Shown piece after piece: positions 48,672-58,094 of a DNA stretch of 64,000 nucleotides; within the stretch, counting starts at the first letter, position 1, and each line of letters opens with the position of its first letter. Origin of the DNA: Sporomusa malonica (lineage in GTDB: Bacteria; Bacillota; Negativicutes; Sporomusales; Sporomusaceae); the NCBI RefSeq assembly GCF_900176355.1, contig NZ_FWXI01000003.1, forward strand, positions 124,001 to 188,000, read 5' to 3'. Under the pieces are notes generated by a model that searched no databases, had not been told where the DNA came from, and worked only from the letters and a program-made list of their open reading frames with translations. The translations under genes were made by a program, and so were the position numbers.

Positions 48672-50435
48672 CTAAATTTCCATACCGCCAAGGTGAAGCT
48701 TCCTAATTTTTCGATATACTGTCGCACGACTTATACCAAGATACTCAGCTGCCTTGATCCTGCCTGCTTCCGTCCAGCCGAAGCGATCCAATGCTTTCTT
48801 AATACTAAGTTCCTCGATCTCTTTTAGGGTTTTAACTACATTCTCCACCTTTATTTCTCGAAACTGAAAAGGTAAATTATCTTCTGTGATATACTGCTCC
48901 TTCTCCATATTAATCGCGTATTCGATAGTATTTTGCAGTTCACGGACATTCCCTTTCCATTCGTAAGACATAAAAATATTCTTTACCTCTTGGGATAATC
49001 CCAAGATAGTTTTATTAAATCGCTTTGCATACTTCTTAATAAAATAATCCGCTAGAACTAACACATCATTTCCACGTTCTCGAAGTGGCGGGATGAAAAG
49101 AGTAATAACATTCAGCCTGTGATATAGGTCTTCTCTAAACTGTTTATTTTGAACCATATCCAATAATCTGGCATTTGTCGCCGCGACAATTCTAACATCA
49201 ATCGGAATGCTTTTTACGCCACCAATCCTTTCAATTTCTCTTCTCTCGATGGCACGCAGAAGTTTTGGTTGGAGGTATAGTGGCATAGTATCGATCTCAT
49301 CAAGAAACAGCGTCCCTTTATTTGCCATAAAGAATTTTCCGTGCTTGCCCATGTTGCTCGCCCCGGTAAAAGCCCCTTTTTCGTAGCCAAAAAGCTCACT
49401 TTCCAATAATGTTTCCGGGATTGCGCCACAATTGATTGCGATAAATGGATGATCCTTGCGTTGGCTCTCACAATGAATGGCTCTGGCAAAAAGTTCTTTA
49501 CCAGTTCCAGTCTCGCCAATCAACAAAACCGTCGATTCGTTTGAGGAAACAATCCTGACCTTTTCTTTAAATTTAACAAACTTCGGATCTTCACCAATTA
49601 TATCTTTTAGAGTAATGTCATTTTGTTTAGAAGCTGTCGCATATGCCATCTGAGTTGTATCTTTATAGTCCTCGACCAAACATATGCTTCCTAGGAGTTC
49701 TTCCTTGACTACAATTGACTTCAGGTTGCAAAGTAGATATATATTTTGATTTTGAATATTGTAAACAATTTCTTGATATTCATTTTGGTGTTCTTTATTT
49801 AGTTGCAGAGCGGGAAAAATATCTTCAATATACGCACCCAGCAATTCATTTTTATTTCTTTTTATTTTTTGTATTAGGTAATTATTTATATTAACTATTT
49901 TATATTTTTTGTCTAAAACAATTACTCCTTTATTAATATTATCTATTACCATATTCATGAATTTTGCATCGGTTTCCAATTGTTTCATCATTTGATTCTC
50001 TTTAACTTTGGAGCTGATCAAGTTTGCAATTTTATCCACAAAATCCAACATAGCATAATTATTGTATTCAATTAAATCACTTTGTTCTTTATTCTCGGCG
50101 ACAACCCCAATAACACCAATAATTCGTTCTTCAAATTCTATGACCGCATAAACTGCTTTTTTATAGTAACATGTGCCCTTCATTCGGCATGGTTTGCAAG
50201 CAGCCTCCAATCCCGGATTGTTTACAATTATTTTCTTTTGCTGCACATCGGTTCCGAATACAAAACGGTTTATAACTCCATCCTTTAGTATAGGCCTGCC
50301 AACCAGTGCCCTCGCCTTCCCAGTTCCAGCGATTCTTGCCTCGCGATCAAATATTTCAACATCCAATTTTAATGCTGCATTAGCTGCTTCGGCAAATTGT
50401 TGAACAACATCTTTGATCTGAGCTAATGAATCCAC
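48672..50435 (-). CDS. Sigma-54-dependent activator of the amine-degradation operons
   Basis: 587 residues. The N-terminal 150 form a sensory domain with a cysteine cluster (CKPCRMKGTCYY) followed by VIGVIGVVAENKEQ, comparable to GAF-like or PocR-type input domains. A PAS domain follows (about 155-260). The AAA+ core has GETGTGKELFARAIH near 308, GAFTGA near 357 and LFLDEIDTMPL near 380. A Fis helix-turn-helix with GISRATVYRKIRKL ends it. The three CxxCxxxxxC residues could bind a metal or sense redox state. The paired palindromes just downstream of its stop codon are the probable binding site. Confidence 0.85.
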   Translation of the reverse strand: MDSLAQIKDVVQQFAEAANAALKLDVEIFDREARIAGTGKARALVGRPILKDGVINRFVFGTDVQQKKIIVNNPGLEAACKPCRMKGTCYYKKAVYAVIEFEERIIGVIGVVAENKEQSDLIEYNNYAMLDFVDKIANLISSKVKENQMMKQLETDAKFMNMVIDNINKGVIVLDKKYKIVNINNYLIQKIKRNKNELLGAYIEDIFPALQLNKEHQNEYQEIVYNIQNQNIYLLCNLKSIVVKEELLGSICLVEDYKDTTQMAYATASKQNDITLKDIIGEDPKFVKFKEKVRIVSSNESTVLLIGETGTGKELFARAIHCESQRKDHPFIAINCGAIPETLLESELFGYEKGAFTGASNMGKHGKFFMANKGTLFLDEIDTMPLYLQPKLLRAIERREIERIGGVKSIPIDVRIVAATNARLLDMVQNKQFREDLYHRLNVITLFIPPLRERGNDVLVLADYFIKKYAKRFNKTILGLSQEVKNIFMSYEWKGNVRELQNTIEYAINMEKEQYITEDNLPFQFREIKVENVVKTLKEIEELSIKKALDRFGWTEAGRIKAAEYLGISRATVYRKIRKLHLGGMEI

Positions 50436-50485
50436 GCTTCTCCCTCCCGGTCACAAATTTTATCCGATGACTAAGTCGCTCTAAA

Positions 50486-50509
50486 ACTCTCGCTTCTGTA
50501 AGCGGGAGT
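50486..50509. terminator. Hairpin between the CCG-domain protein and regulator genes
   Basis: ACTCTCGCTT (50486-50495) and AAGCGGGAGT (50500-50509) pair over ten positions with one G-T, followed by TTTTAG on the minus strand. It probably ends the aldehyde-oxidoreductase operon. Confidence 0.65.
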
Positions 50510-50551
50510 TATACCCAAAGGGCACACTGGGCAACACTATATTTTACTTTC

Positions 50552-52783
50552 CTACTCTTCCACGCTCATTCTATGGCTATATGCGTTAAGCAAATTGACC
50601 CCTTTGTCAACGGGGATATATTCAACCCAGTAGGTCACGTTGCCTATTTTTAAATTGCCGGTAAAACTGCCCGAGTCAGGGTGAAAAACTTTATTTTTAC
50701 TACTTTCACAGTTCTTAATGACTGCTTCGGCATCAGTTTCCAGTATCATTTCATTATTGAGCTTTTGCCGTATTTCGGGTGTAATAATTAAATTCATTTT
50801 ATTGTCCCCCTTCTCTTTTAACTCGTCCTGCCAAATCTCTTTTAACAGTTTGCTTTTGAGGCTTGTACGATTATTCCTTCGTTCTGTCAAAGTGGGCGAT
50901 TTTCGAGCCGAGGTATTTAATCCGAATATAATGTCCAGCATATGATAAACCGGTTTTTCAGCTAAAGCAAAAATATCCCGGCAGTTAGAGCAATATGTGA
51001 TATAGGGATTGCTATTTTGCCTTACTCTTATCTTTACAACCTCATTAGTAAAACGCGGGTTGGCGATTGCCACCTGACCACCCCAACTACAACATTGCGC
51101 AAGCTTTCCTTCCAATGCAAGCGGCTGAAGGCTGTAACCCGACTGTGATGCAAGATTGCGAATGGCATGCTGCAACTCAGGTTCCCCTCTGCTGGCGCAA
51201 GGGTCAAAAACCGATATAGCCTCTCCTTGCCCATTCATCACTGGGGAAATTCCCCATTCCAAAAACAGTTCGTAAAGAGTTACGCCGTCAATCGCTGGTA
51301 GATACTGCTTAAACATCTTTTTACAGGTGGGACAAGCAAATACTGCTTTGGGCTTTCCAAAAGAAACCCAGTAAGCAAGGATTTTTTCTAATACCGCTGA
51401 ATGAAGCTTTACATCACCGGCCCATTCAGCGGGAGCGCCGCAACATCCTAACATTATAGCCGTATCAGGCTGCTTAGCTAATAGCCAGCGGTAACTTTCC
51501 GTGATATACCTTGGATCAGATGCCCCTAACTGACATCCGGGAAAAAACATATAACTACTTTTATTGTATTCATCAGGAATACGGGCCAAATGTACACTAT
51601 CGCCATTGGTAAATTCCATATCCCGTAACCAAAAGTCATGAAAAGCCCAAGGCATTTTTTCTTTTTCCTTCATTACTCGATGGCTTTTTAGGAGGAAGAC
51701 GCCTAAGTCAATGCCTTGAGGACAAACTTCTTTGCAAAGTCCACACTGATTGCAGGTGGAAATTAATCTGGTGGCTATGGTTCCATCACCGGCCAAAGTT
51801 CCGGGATTAACCGTAGCTTCAACTTGGTCGGCTATAACCTTTGGGTGTTTCTGATAAATTCGCATTAAGTCGCAATTACGAATACAGGCATCACAGCTAC
51901 ATTTAATACAGCGCTGCACTTCCTGTTGGGCTTCGTCTTTAGTATAGGAATTGCCGTCTGCAGGCAACACCGGCGGAGCAATGGTCAAGCGGTCAGAATT
52001 CAACTGAAGCTGTGTTTCATATTTCTCTTCCTGGGTATTCATATTCCCGGTCTTTACATATCGTTCAATAGCATTTACGACGTGTAGTCCATCAGCAATG
52101 GCTTCACAACTATTTTTCCCCATTAGCGAACCACCCAGAAATATCCCAGGCTTTGCACTAGCAAAAGTACCTTTTTTATCAGACATTAAGCCAAAATTGC
52201 GTCCCCCGGCCCCGGTAGCGACATAAATAGCATCAAAATTGAGTTCTTCCAGTGAAGTAATCTCTGTATTCAAATGGAGCGTGTACTTTTCATACATAAA
52301 CCGGCGATTAATATCACTTAAGAATATCTCAGAAAGCATAGTCTGCCATAGGTGTCCGCCGATTCGGTCTGCTTTTTCATATACAGTCACTGCATATTTT
52401 TTTTCACAAAGACGCAGGGCACAGGCTAAACCGCTAATACCGGCGCCAATAATTGCTATTGTCTTATTTTTTGCCGGCATATTGTAACTATTGGGGGTGA
52501 TTCTCGCAGCATAGTTGATACTGGCCTGTTCCAGAAGCTTCATGGATATTGCCTGGTCTTTTTTTTGTCTTATACATGCCTTTTTACACGGTTCTTCACA
52601 CAGGTGAGAAACAATCTCCGGAAATCCCACCGTATCATGGTAGACCCGAAAAGCCGCATTAAATCCGCCACGCTGCATTTTACCTATGAAGGATCTGACA
52701 TCTAAATGAAAAGGACATAGAGCAGTGCAAAAAGGCGGTTCGTTTATTAGGCAAGCGTTTATTTTTTTTCTTTCTTGTTCCAT
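50552..52783 (-). CDS. Large FAD/Fe-S oxidoreductase with CCG domains (dicluster-binding type)
   Basis: 743 residues. In order: a GltB-like N-terminal cluster-binding module (FCTALCPFHLDVRSFIGKM, CEEPCKKAC), an FAD-binding domain at about 105 (TIAIIGAGISGLACALRL), two [4Fe-4S] motifs near 300-360 (CIKCSCDACIRNC, CNQCGLCKEVCPQGID), and a heterodisulfide-reductase-like CCG region (FFPGCQLGA, CCGAPAEW, FACPTCKKMF, CCSWGG). An 80-residue C-terminal domain follows. It likely moves electrons between pyridine nucleotide, clusters and the molybdenum enzyme encoded upstream. The ATG at 52783 has GGAG six bases before it; the frame extends to 52837 without support. Related genes stand beside Mo aldehyde oxidoreductases in Desulfovibrio. 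Confidence 0.8.
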   Translation of the reverse strand: MEQERKKINACLINEPPFCTALCPFHLDVRSFIGKMQRGGFNAAFRVYHDTVGFPEIVSHLCEEPCKKACIRQKKDQAISMKLLEQASINYAARITPNSYNMPAKNKTIAIIGAGISGLACALRLCEKKYAVTVYEKADRIGGHLWQTMLSEIFLSDINRRFMYEKYTLHLNTEITSLEELNFDAIYVATGAGGRNFGLMSDKKGTFASAKPGIFLGGSLMGKNSCEAIADGLHVVNAIERYVKTGNMNTQEEKYETQLQLNSDRLTIAPPVLPADGNSYTKDEAQQEVQRCIKCSCDACIRNCDLMRIYQKHPKVIADQVEATVNPGTLAGDGTIATRLISTCNQCGLCKEVCPQGIDLGVFLLKSHRVMKEKEKMPWAFHDFWLRDMEFTNGDSVHLARIPDEYNKSSYMFFPGCQLGASDPRYITESYRWLLAKQPDTAIMLGCCGAPAEWAGDVKLHSAVLEKILAYWVSFGKPKAVFACPTCKKMFKQYLPAIDGVTLYELFLEWGISPVMNGQGEAISVFDPCASRGEPELQHAIRNLASQSGYSLQPLALEGKLAQCCSWGGQVAIANPRFTNEVVKIRVRQNSNPYITYCSNCRDIFALAEKPVYHMLDIIFGLNTSARKSPTLTERRNNRTSLKSKLLKEIWQDELKEKGDNKMNLIITPEIRQKLNNEMILETDAEAVIKNCESSKNKVFHPDSGSFTGNLKIGNVTYWVEYIPVDKGVNLLNAYSHRMSVEE

Positions 52784-52870
52784 ACATTTCTCCAAATTGT
52801 GTTGCCCGGACTGTGCATATAGCCCCAGTCCGGGCAATAATTATTCAAGCCTTTACCTTATAAATATTAA

Positions 52871-55789
52871 TTAATAGAATCTTTCATCAGTGGATCCTCC
52901 CAGCGCGGTGAACATGTCGTCACCACGGAATACCACTGGATTGGCCTTGATATTTTCCAACTCTTCATACAGATCGGAGCCAAGGAAGTACTTCTGGGGA
53001 GGCTCAATTTTTCCGCCTTTCGCCAGTATTTCCAGGCCGGCCTTTACTTTCTCAGGCCTGGCCGGCATTTCATAGATGCGCACCCCGCAGGCATTGTATA
53101 TAGCGTTGAGAACAGCAACATGGCCTGAGGACTGGAATGCCTCGGAAGCCCCTGACGAGCCGAAAGGTCCGTCACTGCGCGGGTTATCGCAAGGTATGAG
53201 AATAATCTCGTCAGGAATGTCTTTAATGTAAGGTACACCGCTGGCAGCTATATTGGTATGCTTCTTGACATCGCTGTAATCCTCACTAAGGGCAAAACCG
53301 ATGCTGTGGGAAATGCCTCCGTACGCCTGACCGCTCACAGCGTCAATATTGCCGATCTTGCCGACATCGTAAATGCAAACAAAACGAATTACCCGGGTCT
53401 TGCCGGTGGCGGTGTCCACCTCGACTTCGGCTAAATTCAGCACATAAGTGTATGCGGGAGTAGGGTCGCCGACACCAGTGTTCGGATCAATCCGGATAAC
53501 AGGCGTTGCCGTGCACAAATATTGTGCCTCGTACTTAGTCTCTATACCTTCGGCAACCATCTCCTCATAGGTTCGATAGGTGCCATCAGGCTTGCGCATC
53601 GCGTTCATCAGCCTTTCCGCCGCGATCTTGGTGGCATGGCCGTTCATATAATGCGAACGGCTGGCTGCAGACATTCCCGAGTCGGGGCACACTTTAGTAT
53701 CATTTTGGATGAGCCTGATGCGATCAGAGGTTACTCCCATTGGTTTCAAGGCTTCCAGAGTCACCATCAGGGAGCCTATATCGCCGCCCTGGCCCAAATC
53801 CTGCCAAGTGTCGTATTTAAGAATCATATTGTCAGGTGCCAATTCCAGGATAATCGTCGCTTGGTCAGTACCACCCTCCGTTACATTAAAGCCGCCCCAT
53901 GCCAGGCCAACTCCCCTGCGTTTTTCCGGAGTGTCTGCCGCTTTTGCCTCTGCCACGGCTTTTTCATAAAACGGACGCATCTTATTCATCATGTCTTCCA
54001 TAGGGTAATCCTTGAAGGGGAAACTGTTGATGTTGGTTTCACCCAGTCTGGCAATATTGAGCCATCTGAAGTCGAAGGGATCGATTCCTGCTTTCTCCGC
54101 CAGCATATCTACCAACGCTTCCGACAAAGTATATGCCTGGGGGGAACCATAACTGCGGTAAGCTGTACCGAAAGTATGATTAGTGTTGGCTACACGGCCA
54201 AGACCTGCCACATGAGGTACATGATAAGGGAAGAAGGTGAAACGCACAGGTTTTTCAATAACATGATCGCCGCCCCAGGAATAGGCACCGTGATCCAGCC
54301 CAATATCAAATTCAACCGCGGTAATTTTTCCGTTTTCGTCACAAGCAGCACGACCGTTGGAATAGCTGGGACAACGCTTGCCGCTGTAGTGTTGATGTTC
54401 TTCATAGGACATGTGCAAAGCAACAGGGCCATTGACTGCAACGGCGGCTGCGCCAGCCAGAACCAGATCACCGGCATTTGTCGACCAGCCAAAGCTGGCA
54501 CCGTTGAAATTGTTCACAATACGGAGTTTTTTCCGCGGAATCCCCAAAGAGTTGCCAATACGGCTTATTGAAGTATATTGACCCTGAGACTTGCATTGGA
54601 ATGTTAAACAATCTTCTTCATCGAAATATGCCTGGACGGTACAACCCTCAATGGAAAGATGGGGCTCGCGAGCGGAATAAAAGCTGCCTTCGACACTATG
54701 GGCAGACTCATCAAGGACTTTTATCACGTTATCGGCATTTTCCAAAGCCACTCCCTTTAACACCGGCTGCAGGCAGAAAATATTTGGCGTGTCATCATGA
54801 ACACGTATGGAATCAGGCAAAACAGCATCCAAATAGTTGAGATATTCGGGGAGTTGTTCAATCTCCACCTTGACTTTAGCGGCAGCGGCACGAGCCTGAT
54901 CCGGCGTATTGGCAATTGCCAGCGCCACAACATCGCCATAGCGGAATATTCTTTCGTCGCAGAGTATTTTGCGGCTGGGAAGGGTAACCGTGCTGCGTTC
55001 ATGCAAATTCGCCTCAGCCATTTGGTTTGTGCCGCCGTTTGCCAGTATGTCCTTGTAAGTGATTACCTTGACAACACCCGGCATCTTTTCCGCCTCGGAA
55101 GTATCTATTTTCAATATGTTTGCATGATGAGCAATTCTGGGCTGCGCCACAGCTACATGCAGAGTTTCACCAGGCATCTTGACTGCCATGTCTTCGCCAT
55201 AATCCGCAAGTCCGGTTACTTTGGAGAGAGCCGTGGGGCGAACTACGGGTTTTCCATAGCATTCGTTATCTTCAGGAAGCTGGAAAGTAATATCTTCGAT
55301 CTTAGCTTCACCACGGACAACTTTAGCCGCCGCCATTACTGCATCAACTAGTTGCTTATAGCCGGTACACCGGCAAACATTACGGGTTTTCTGGAACCAA
55401 TCACGAACTTCTTCCCGGGTCGGGTTATTGTTCTCCAGCAGCAAGGCATAAGCCGACACAATGAATCCTGGTGTACAAAAGCCGCATTGTACCGCACCAC
55501 AGTTCATCCAGGCAACCTGCAGCGGATGAAGATTGCTAGGCGTGCCGATTCCCTCCAGGGTAATGATCTTGCTGTATTCCTCCACCGCTTTGATCTTCTT
55601 ATTGCAAGAGCGAACTACCTTTTTGTCCAATATTACCGCACAGGACCCGCATACGCCTGTACCACAACCAACTTTAACACTGGTCAGCCCTATACGGCGC
55701 AATACATCAGACAAAGTATCCTTTTCCGGGCAGCAAACAACCATGCGGTCTGCGCCATTAATGTTGAACCACATCTTTCTTAATTTCAT
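52871..55789 (-). CDS. Molybdenum aldehyde oxidoreductase/xanthine dehydrogenase-family protein
   Basis: 972 residues combining two [2Fe-2S] domains and the Mo-binding subunit in one chain, without an FAD domain, like the aldehyde oxidoreductase (MOP) type. Cluster cysteines are in VGCGTGVCGSCAVIL, AVQCGFCTPGFIVSAYALLL and RNVCRCTGYKQL. The Mo part starts at about 180 (VRPTALSKVTGLADYGEDM) and contains DLGQGGDIGSL and SSGASEAFQSSGHVAV with the catalytic glutamate. It would hydroxylate an aldehyde or N-heterocycle and hand electrons to the protein encoded next. GGGAGAT is seven bases before the ATG. It needs molybdopterin-cytosine dinucleotide, whose genes are not in this window. Confidence 0.87.
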   Translation of the reverse strand: MKLRKMWFNINGADRMVVCCPEKDTLSDVLRRIGLTSVKVGCGTGVCGSCAVILDKKVVRSCNKKIKAVEEYSKIITLEGIGTPSNLHPLQVAWMNCGAVQCGFCTPGFIVSAYALLLENNNPTREEVRDWFQKTRNVCRCTGYKQLVDAVMAAAKVVRGEAKIEDITFQLPEDNECYGKPVVRPTALSKVTGLADYGEDMAVKMPGETLHVAVAQPRIAHHANILKIDTSEAEKMPGVVKVITYKDILANGGTNQMAEANLHERSTVTLPSRKILCDERIFRYGDVVALAIANTPDQARAAAAKVKVEIEQLPEYLNYLDAVLPDSIRVHDDTPNIFCLQPVLKGVALENADNVIKVLDESAHSVEGSFYSAREPHLSIEGCTVQAYFDEEDCLTFQCKSQGQYTSISRIGNSLGIPRKKLRIVNNFNGASFGWSTNAGDLVLAGAAAVAVNGPVALHMSYEEHQHYSGKRCPSYSNGRAACDENGKITAVEFDIGLDHGAYSWGGDHVIEKPVRFTFFPYHVPHVAGLGRVANTNHTFGTAYRSYGSPQAYTLSEALVDMLAEKAGIDPFDFRWLNIARLGETNINSFPFKDYPMEDMMNKMRPFYEKAVAEAKAADTPEKRRGVGLAWGGFNVTEGGTDQATIILELAPDNMILKYDTWQDLGQGGDIGSLMVTLEALKPMGVTSDRIRLIQNDTKVCPDSGMSAASRSHYMNGHATKIAAERLMNAMRKPDGTYRTYEEMVAEGIETKYEAQYLCTATPVIRIDPNTGVGDPTPAYTYVLNLAEVEVDTATGKTRVIRFVCIYDVGKIGNIDAVSGQAYGGISHSIGFALSEDYSDVKKHTNIAASGVPYIKDIPDEIILIPCDNPRSDGPFGSSGASEAFQSSGHVAVLNAIYNACGVRIYEMPARPEKVKAGLEILAKGGKIEPPQKYFLGSDLYEELENIKANPVVFRGDDMFTALGGSTDERFY

Positions 55790-55849
55790 AAAATATCTCC
55801 CTTCATAAAATATATCATTTTTTAGAATTTTCGGTTTAAATTTAATATA

Positions 55850-56150
55850 ATCGTTGACACAGCGTAAAAGTCAACAGAAATCTCTTAATTTTCCATATTT
55901 TAATAAATTGTTTTTACTTTAAATATAAACACTATTATTCAGATGAAAACGATGGGCTTATCATTAAAATAGATAAAAACAAGCCTTATGGTTTTGCAGT
56001 TTAGGGCTAAAGCAGCAAGAATTATTGCCGGACAGCGTTATTTGCAGGCGCTTATGACCTCGGGACATATGGTTGCATATTGTTTTGTTAGAGATGCAAC
56101 TCCCAATAAAAATAAAACCCTGACATAATGTTAAAGCTTCCTTTTTTTAC
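55850..56150 (+). pseudogene. Decayed copy of the MerR locus at 57000-57980
   Basis: The stretch repeats pieces of the intact locus in the same order and direction. It has GTTGAC-N11-GTCAAC with following TTTTCCATAT (55853-55900), GATGGGCTTATCATTAAAA (about 55950), CGGGACATATGGTTGCATA (about 56060), then CCCAATAAAAATAAAACCCTGACATAA and GTTAAAGCTT (quoted in pieces). The start codon, helix-turn-helix and most of the effector domain are deleted. It is therefore a tandem duplication whose first copy has collapsed. Confidence 0.75.
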
Positions 56151-56186
56151 AGGCCTGCCATAAATCTGATGGAGTAAAATCAGCCA

Positions 56187-56714
56187 TTAATTCATGCTTT
56201 CCGTATCCGGGATAAAACCATTATCCTTAAGCAATTCCTTAACCATTGAATAGGTTTCAGTGACCAATTTGGGACAACGTTGCATACGATTCCAGGGATC
56301 GTCGTCCAAAATTGTTTGACAATCAATCCCGCCGTAACTCTCGCCAAACCTCGTCTCAAACCAGGAAACGAGGTCCTGGATCATGATGTTTAACCGGTGG
56401 TCTTCCTGCTCCTCCAGTTGTCCTCTGCCTGCATACAACCCAAGCAGGCATGCGGCTCCGGTCAACACACCACAGGTTTTGCCGGCAAAACCCAGCCCTC
56501 CCGCCAATCCGTTCATTGCCCGCACCAAATCGGGATTTTCCTTGTCCTGGCGTTCAAGACCCAAAAGCAGCAGTATCTGACTGCAGTGAAAGCCTTGCAG
56601 CTTAAGTTGTGTCATGCGAACCATTTCATTAGCCACTGAAGTTTTTTCCTCCCTTGTTGCTGTGAACCCATGGGTTTTACTGTACGTATTGCGAATTACA
56701 GCCGGCAAAGCCAT
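56187..56714 (-). CDS. C_GCAxxG_C_C-family protein
   Basis: 175 residues with the family's spaced cysteines: LKLQGFHCSQILLL, GLGFAGKTCGVLTGAACLL, GIDCQTIL and RCPKLVTE. The C-GCAxxG-C-C family is thought to bind a metal or cluster and often neighbours redox enzymes. The ATG follows immediately after the stop of the small CxxC protein gene, so the two are translationally coupled. Their position in front of the molybdenum enzyme recalls the DVU_1555-1559 neighbourhood of Desulfovibrio; this comparison is from memory. Confidence 0.82.
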   Translation of the reverse strand: MALPAVIRNTYSKTHGFTATREEKTSVANEMVRMTQLKLQGFHCSQILLLLGLERQDKENPDLVRAMNGLAGGLGFAGKTCGVLTGAACLLGLYAGRGQLEEQEDHRLNIMIQDLVSWFETRFGESYGGIDCQTILDDDPWNRMQRCPKLVTETYSMVKELLKDNGFIPDTESMN

Positions 56715-56900
56715 TTATTTATCCTCCAATTGCATTTCAACTTCGGCCATACGCCCTTTAGCCAAAGTCTCAGATATATATACTTGGCCGCACTCAGGGC
56801 ATTTGAGGACATCAGTGAAAAAGCTGTTCCCCAAATATTTAAAATACGTTTTACACGGCTTAAGCTCTTTTAGGCATTTGCAGCAAATCATCCCGGCCAT
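56715..56900 (-). CDS. Small CxxC redox protein (DVU_1557-like)
   Basis: 61 residues with two cysteine pairs, MICCKCLKELKPCKTYFKYL and VLKCPECGQVYI, a rubredoxin- or zinc-ribbon-like layout, and an acidic tail. It probably binds one iron or zinc. The ribosome-binding site is poor: GGAG is about 15 bases before the ATG at 56900. It is first in a two-gene unit with the C_GCAxxG_C_C protein. Confidence 0.7.
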   Translation of the reverse strand: MAGMICCKCLKELKPCKTYFKYLGNSFFTDVLKCPECGQVYISETLAKGRMAEVEMQLEDK

Positions 56901-56999
56901 CGATAACTTAGCTCACTCCTTTTTTTACCATACTTGCTCATTGATGGTAAATTTAATATAATTATTGTGGGTATATGTAACTATAATTTAAGAATAACT

Positions 57000-57022
57000 G
57001 TTGACGCTGCGTAAAAGTCAAC
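57000..57022 (+). promoter_or_regulatory. Operator/promoter dyad of the MerR effector-domain gene
   Basis: GTTGACGCTGCGTAAAAGTCAAC has GTTGAC/GTCAAC arms around 11 bases, with TTGACG usable as a -35. It recurs with two changes at 55853-55875 in the decayed copy. It differs from the GTTAAC-centred sites at 17-30 kb, so this is a separate circuit. Confidence 0.7.
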
Positions 57023-57069
57023 GGAATTTTCTCATTTTCCATATAAATGTACTATTGAAAGGCTGGTGA

Positions 57070-57927
57070 ATGAACATGCTGGCAATTGGTCAAATGGCCA
57101 AGAAACATAATATTTCCGAGCGAGCACTGCGGTTGTATCATGATGTTGGACTGCTTATCCCTCAGCATATTGACGAGACTACCGGTTACCGCTATTACGC
57201 CCTAAGTCAGTCGACGAGAATAGACACCATTCTTCAAATGAAAGCGATGGGCTTATCATTAAAACAGATAAAAATCATGCTGGATGACCACGACTTATCT
57301 GCCTTCGAAGCCTTACTGTGCGAACAGCTTGACATGGTCGAAACAAGGATTAATGAATGGACTGCTATTCGCAACGCTCTCCAAAGAAATTTGGCAAGTT
57401 GCAAGAATTTTCAGAATTCCCCCATGCTTAATCGGGTTTATGTTGAGTACTTTCCCAAACGAAAAATATTCTATTTTGATATTGAACCTTATGATTTTGC
57501 CGTTAAGAGCGAAATCGGCAAGAATTACTGGAAAAAAGCGTTATATACTGTCAAAAGTGCTTTACAAGAAAGAAAGCTTCCACCGTCATATTTTGGCGCT
57601 GTCGGTGGTATTATCAAGCAGGAAGATATAATGCAACATTCTTTGCTTTGCAGCGGGGCTTTCATGCTGACTCAGGAAAACAATCTGAATTATGTGCAGG
57701 AGATTATACCCGCCGGGACATATGTTTGCATACTGGATAAATGGATAGCGGGAGATAGTTGTTCAGAGTTACGCGGAATCACAAAATTGCTCGATTTCAT
57801 TGAAACAAATCACTATAAAATTGTCGGCAATTATTTGGGCGAAGTAATCGCCGAATCATCAATTTTTGATCCTATAAGCAGTAATGTTTTGGTAAAGATG
57901 CAAATCCCAGTAAAAATAAAACACTGA
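57070..57927 (+). CDS. MerR-family regulator with GyrI-like effector domain
   Basis: 285 residues. The N-terminal MerR domain reads LAIGQMAKKHNISERALRLY, HDVGLLIPQHIDETTGYRYY. A dimer helix follows (about 75-115), and from about 125 a BmrR/GyrI-like ligand-binding domain. Such regulators bind hydrophobic or cationic compounds and untwist a 19-20-bp-spaced promoter. It is the only plus-strand gene here and is divergent from the CxxC/C_GCAxxG genes, so it may control them as well as itself. A second in-frame ATG lies at 57076. Confidence 0.85.
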   Translation: MNMLAIGQMAKKHNISERALRLYHDVGLLIPQHIDETTGYRYYALSQSTRIDTILQMKAMGLSLKQIKIMLDDHDLSAFEALLCEQLDMVETRINEWTAIRNALQRNLASCKNFQNSPMLNRVYVEYFPKRKIFYFDIEPYDFAVKSEIGKNYWKKALYTVKSALQERKLPPSYFGAVGGIIKQEDIMQHSLLCSGAFMLTQENNLNYVQEIIPAGTYVCILDKWIAGDSCSELRGITKLLDFIETNHYKIVGNYLGEVIAESSIFDPISSNVLVKMQIPVKIKH

Positions 57928-58031
57928 CATAACGTTAAAGCTTTCAGCTTTTTATCGTTCTGCCATAGACCTGAGCTTTATTTACAGTAAAACTAAACCT
58001 GATGCAAAGAAAACGAATCTATTTTCCCCCA

Positions 58032-58086
58032 AAAAGGGCATGTCGCTTTACGTTTTTCAAAAAAACGTAAAGCGACATGCCCTTTT
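58032..58086. terminator. Bidirectional terminator with a 26-bp perfect stem
   Basis: AAAAGGGCATGTCGCTTTAC plus GTTTTT (58032-58057) pairs exactly with 58061-58086 around a CAA loop, with T-tracts on both sides. It separates the converging MerR gene and korDABC operon. Confidence 0.9.
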
Positions 58087-58094
58087 ACTTTTGC

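Noticed and set aside
53522..54571. A 349-codon open frame on the plus strand
   Set aside because: It lies wholly antisense to the molybdenum aldehyde oxidoreductase. Its translation has no recognisable domain, and the minus-strand frame has all family motifs. It is a by-product of codon bias.
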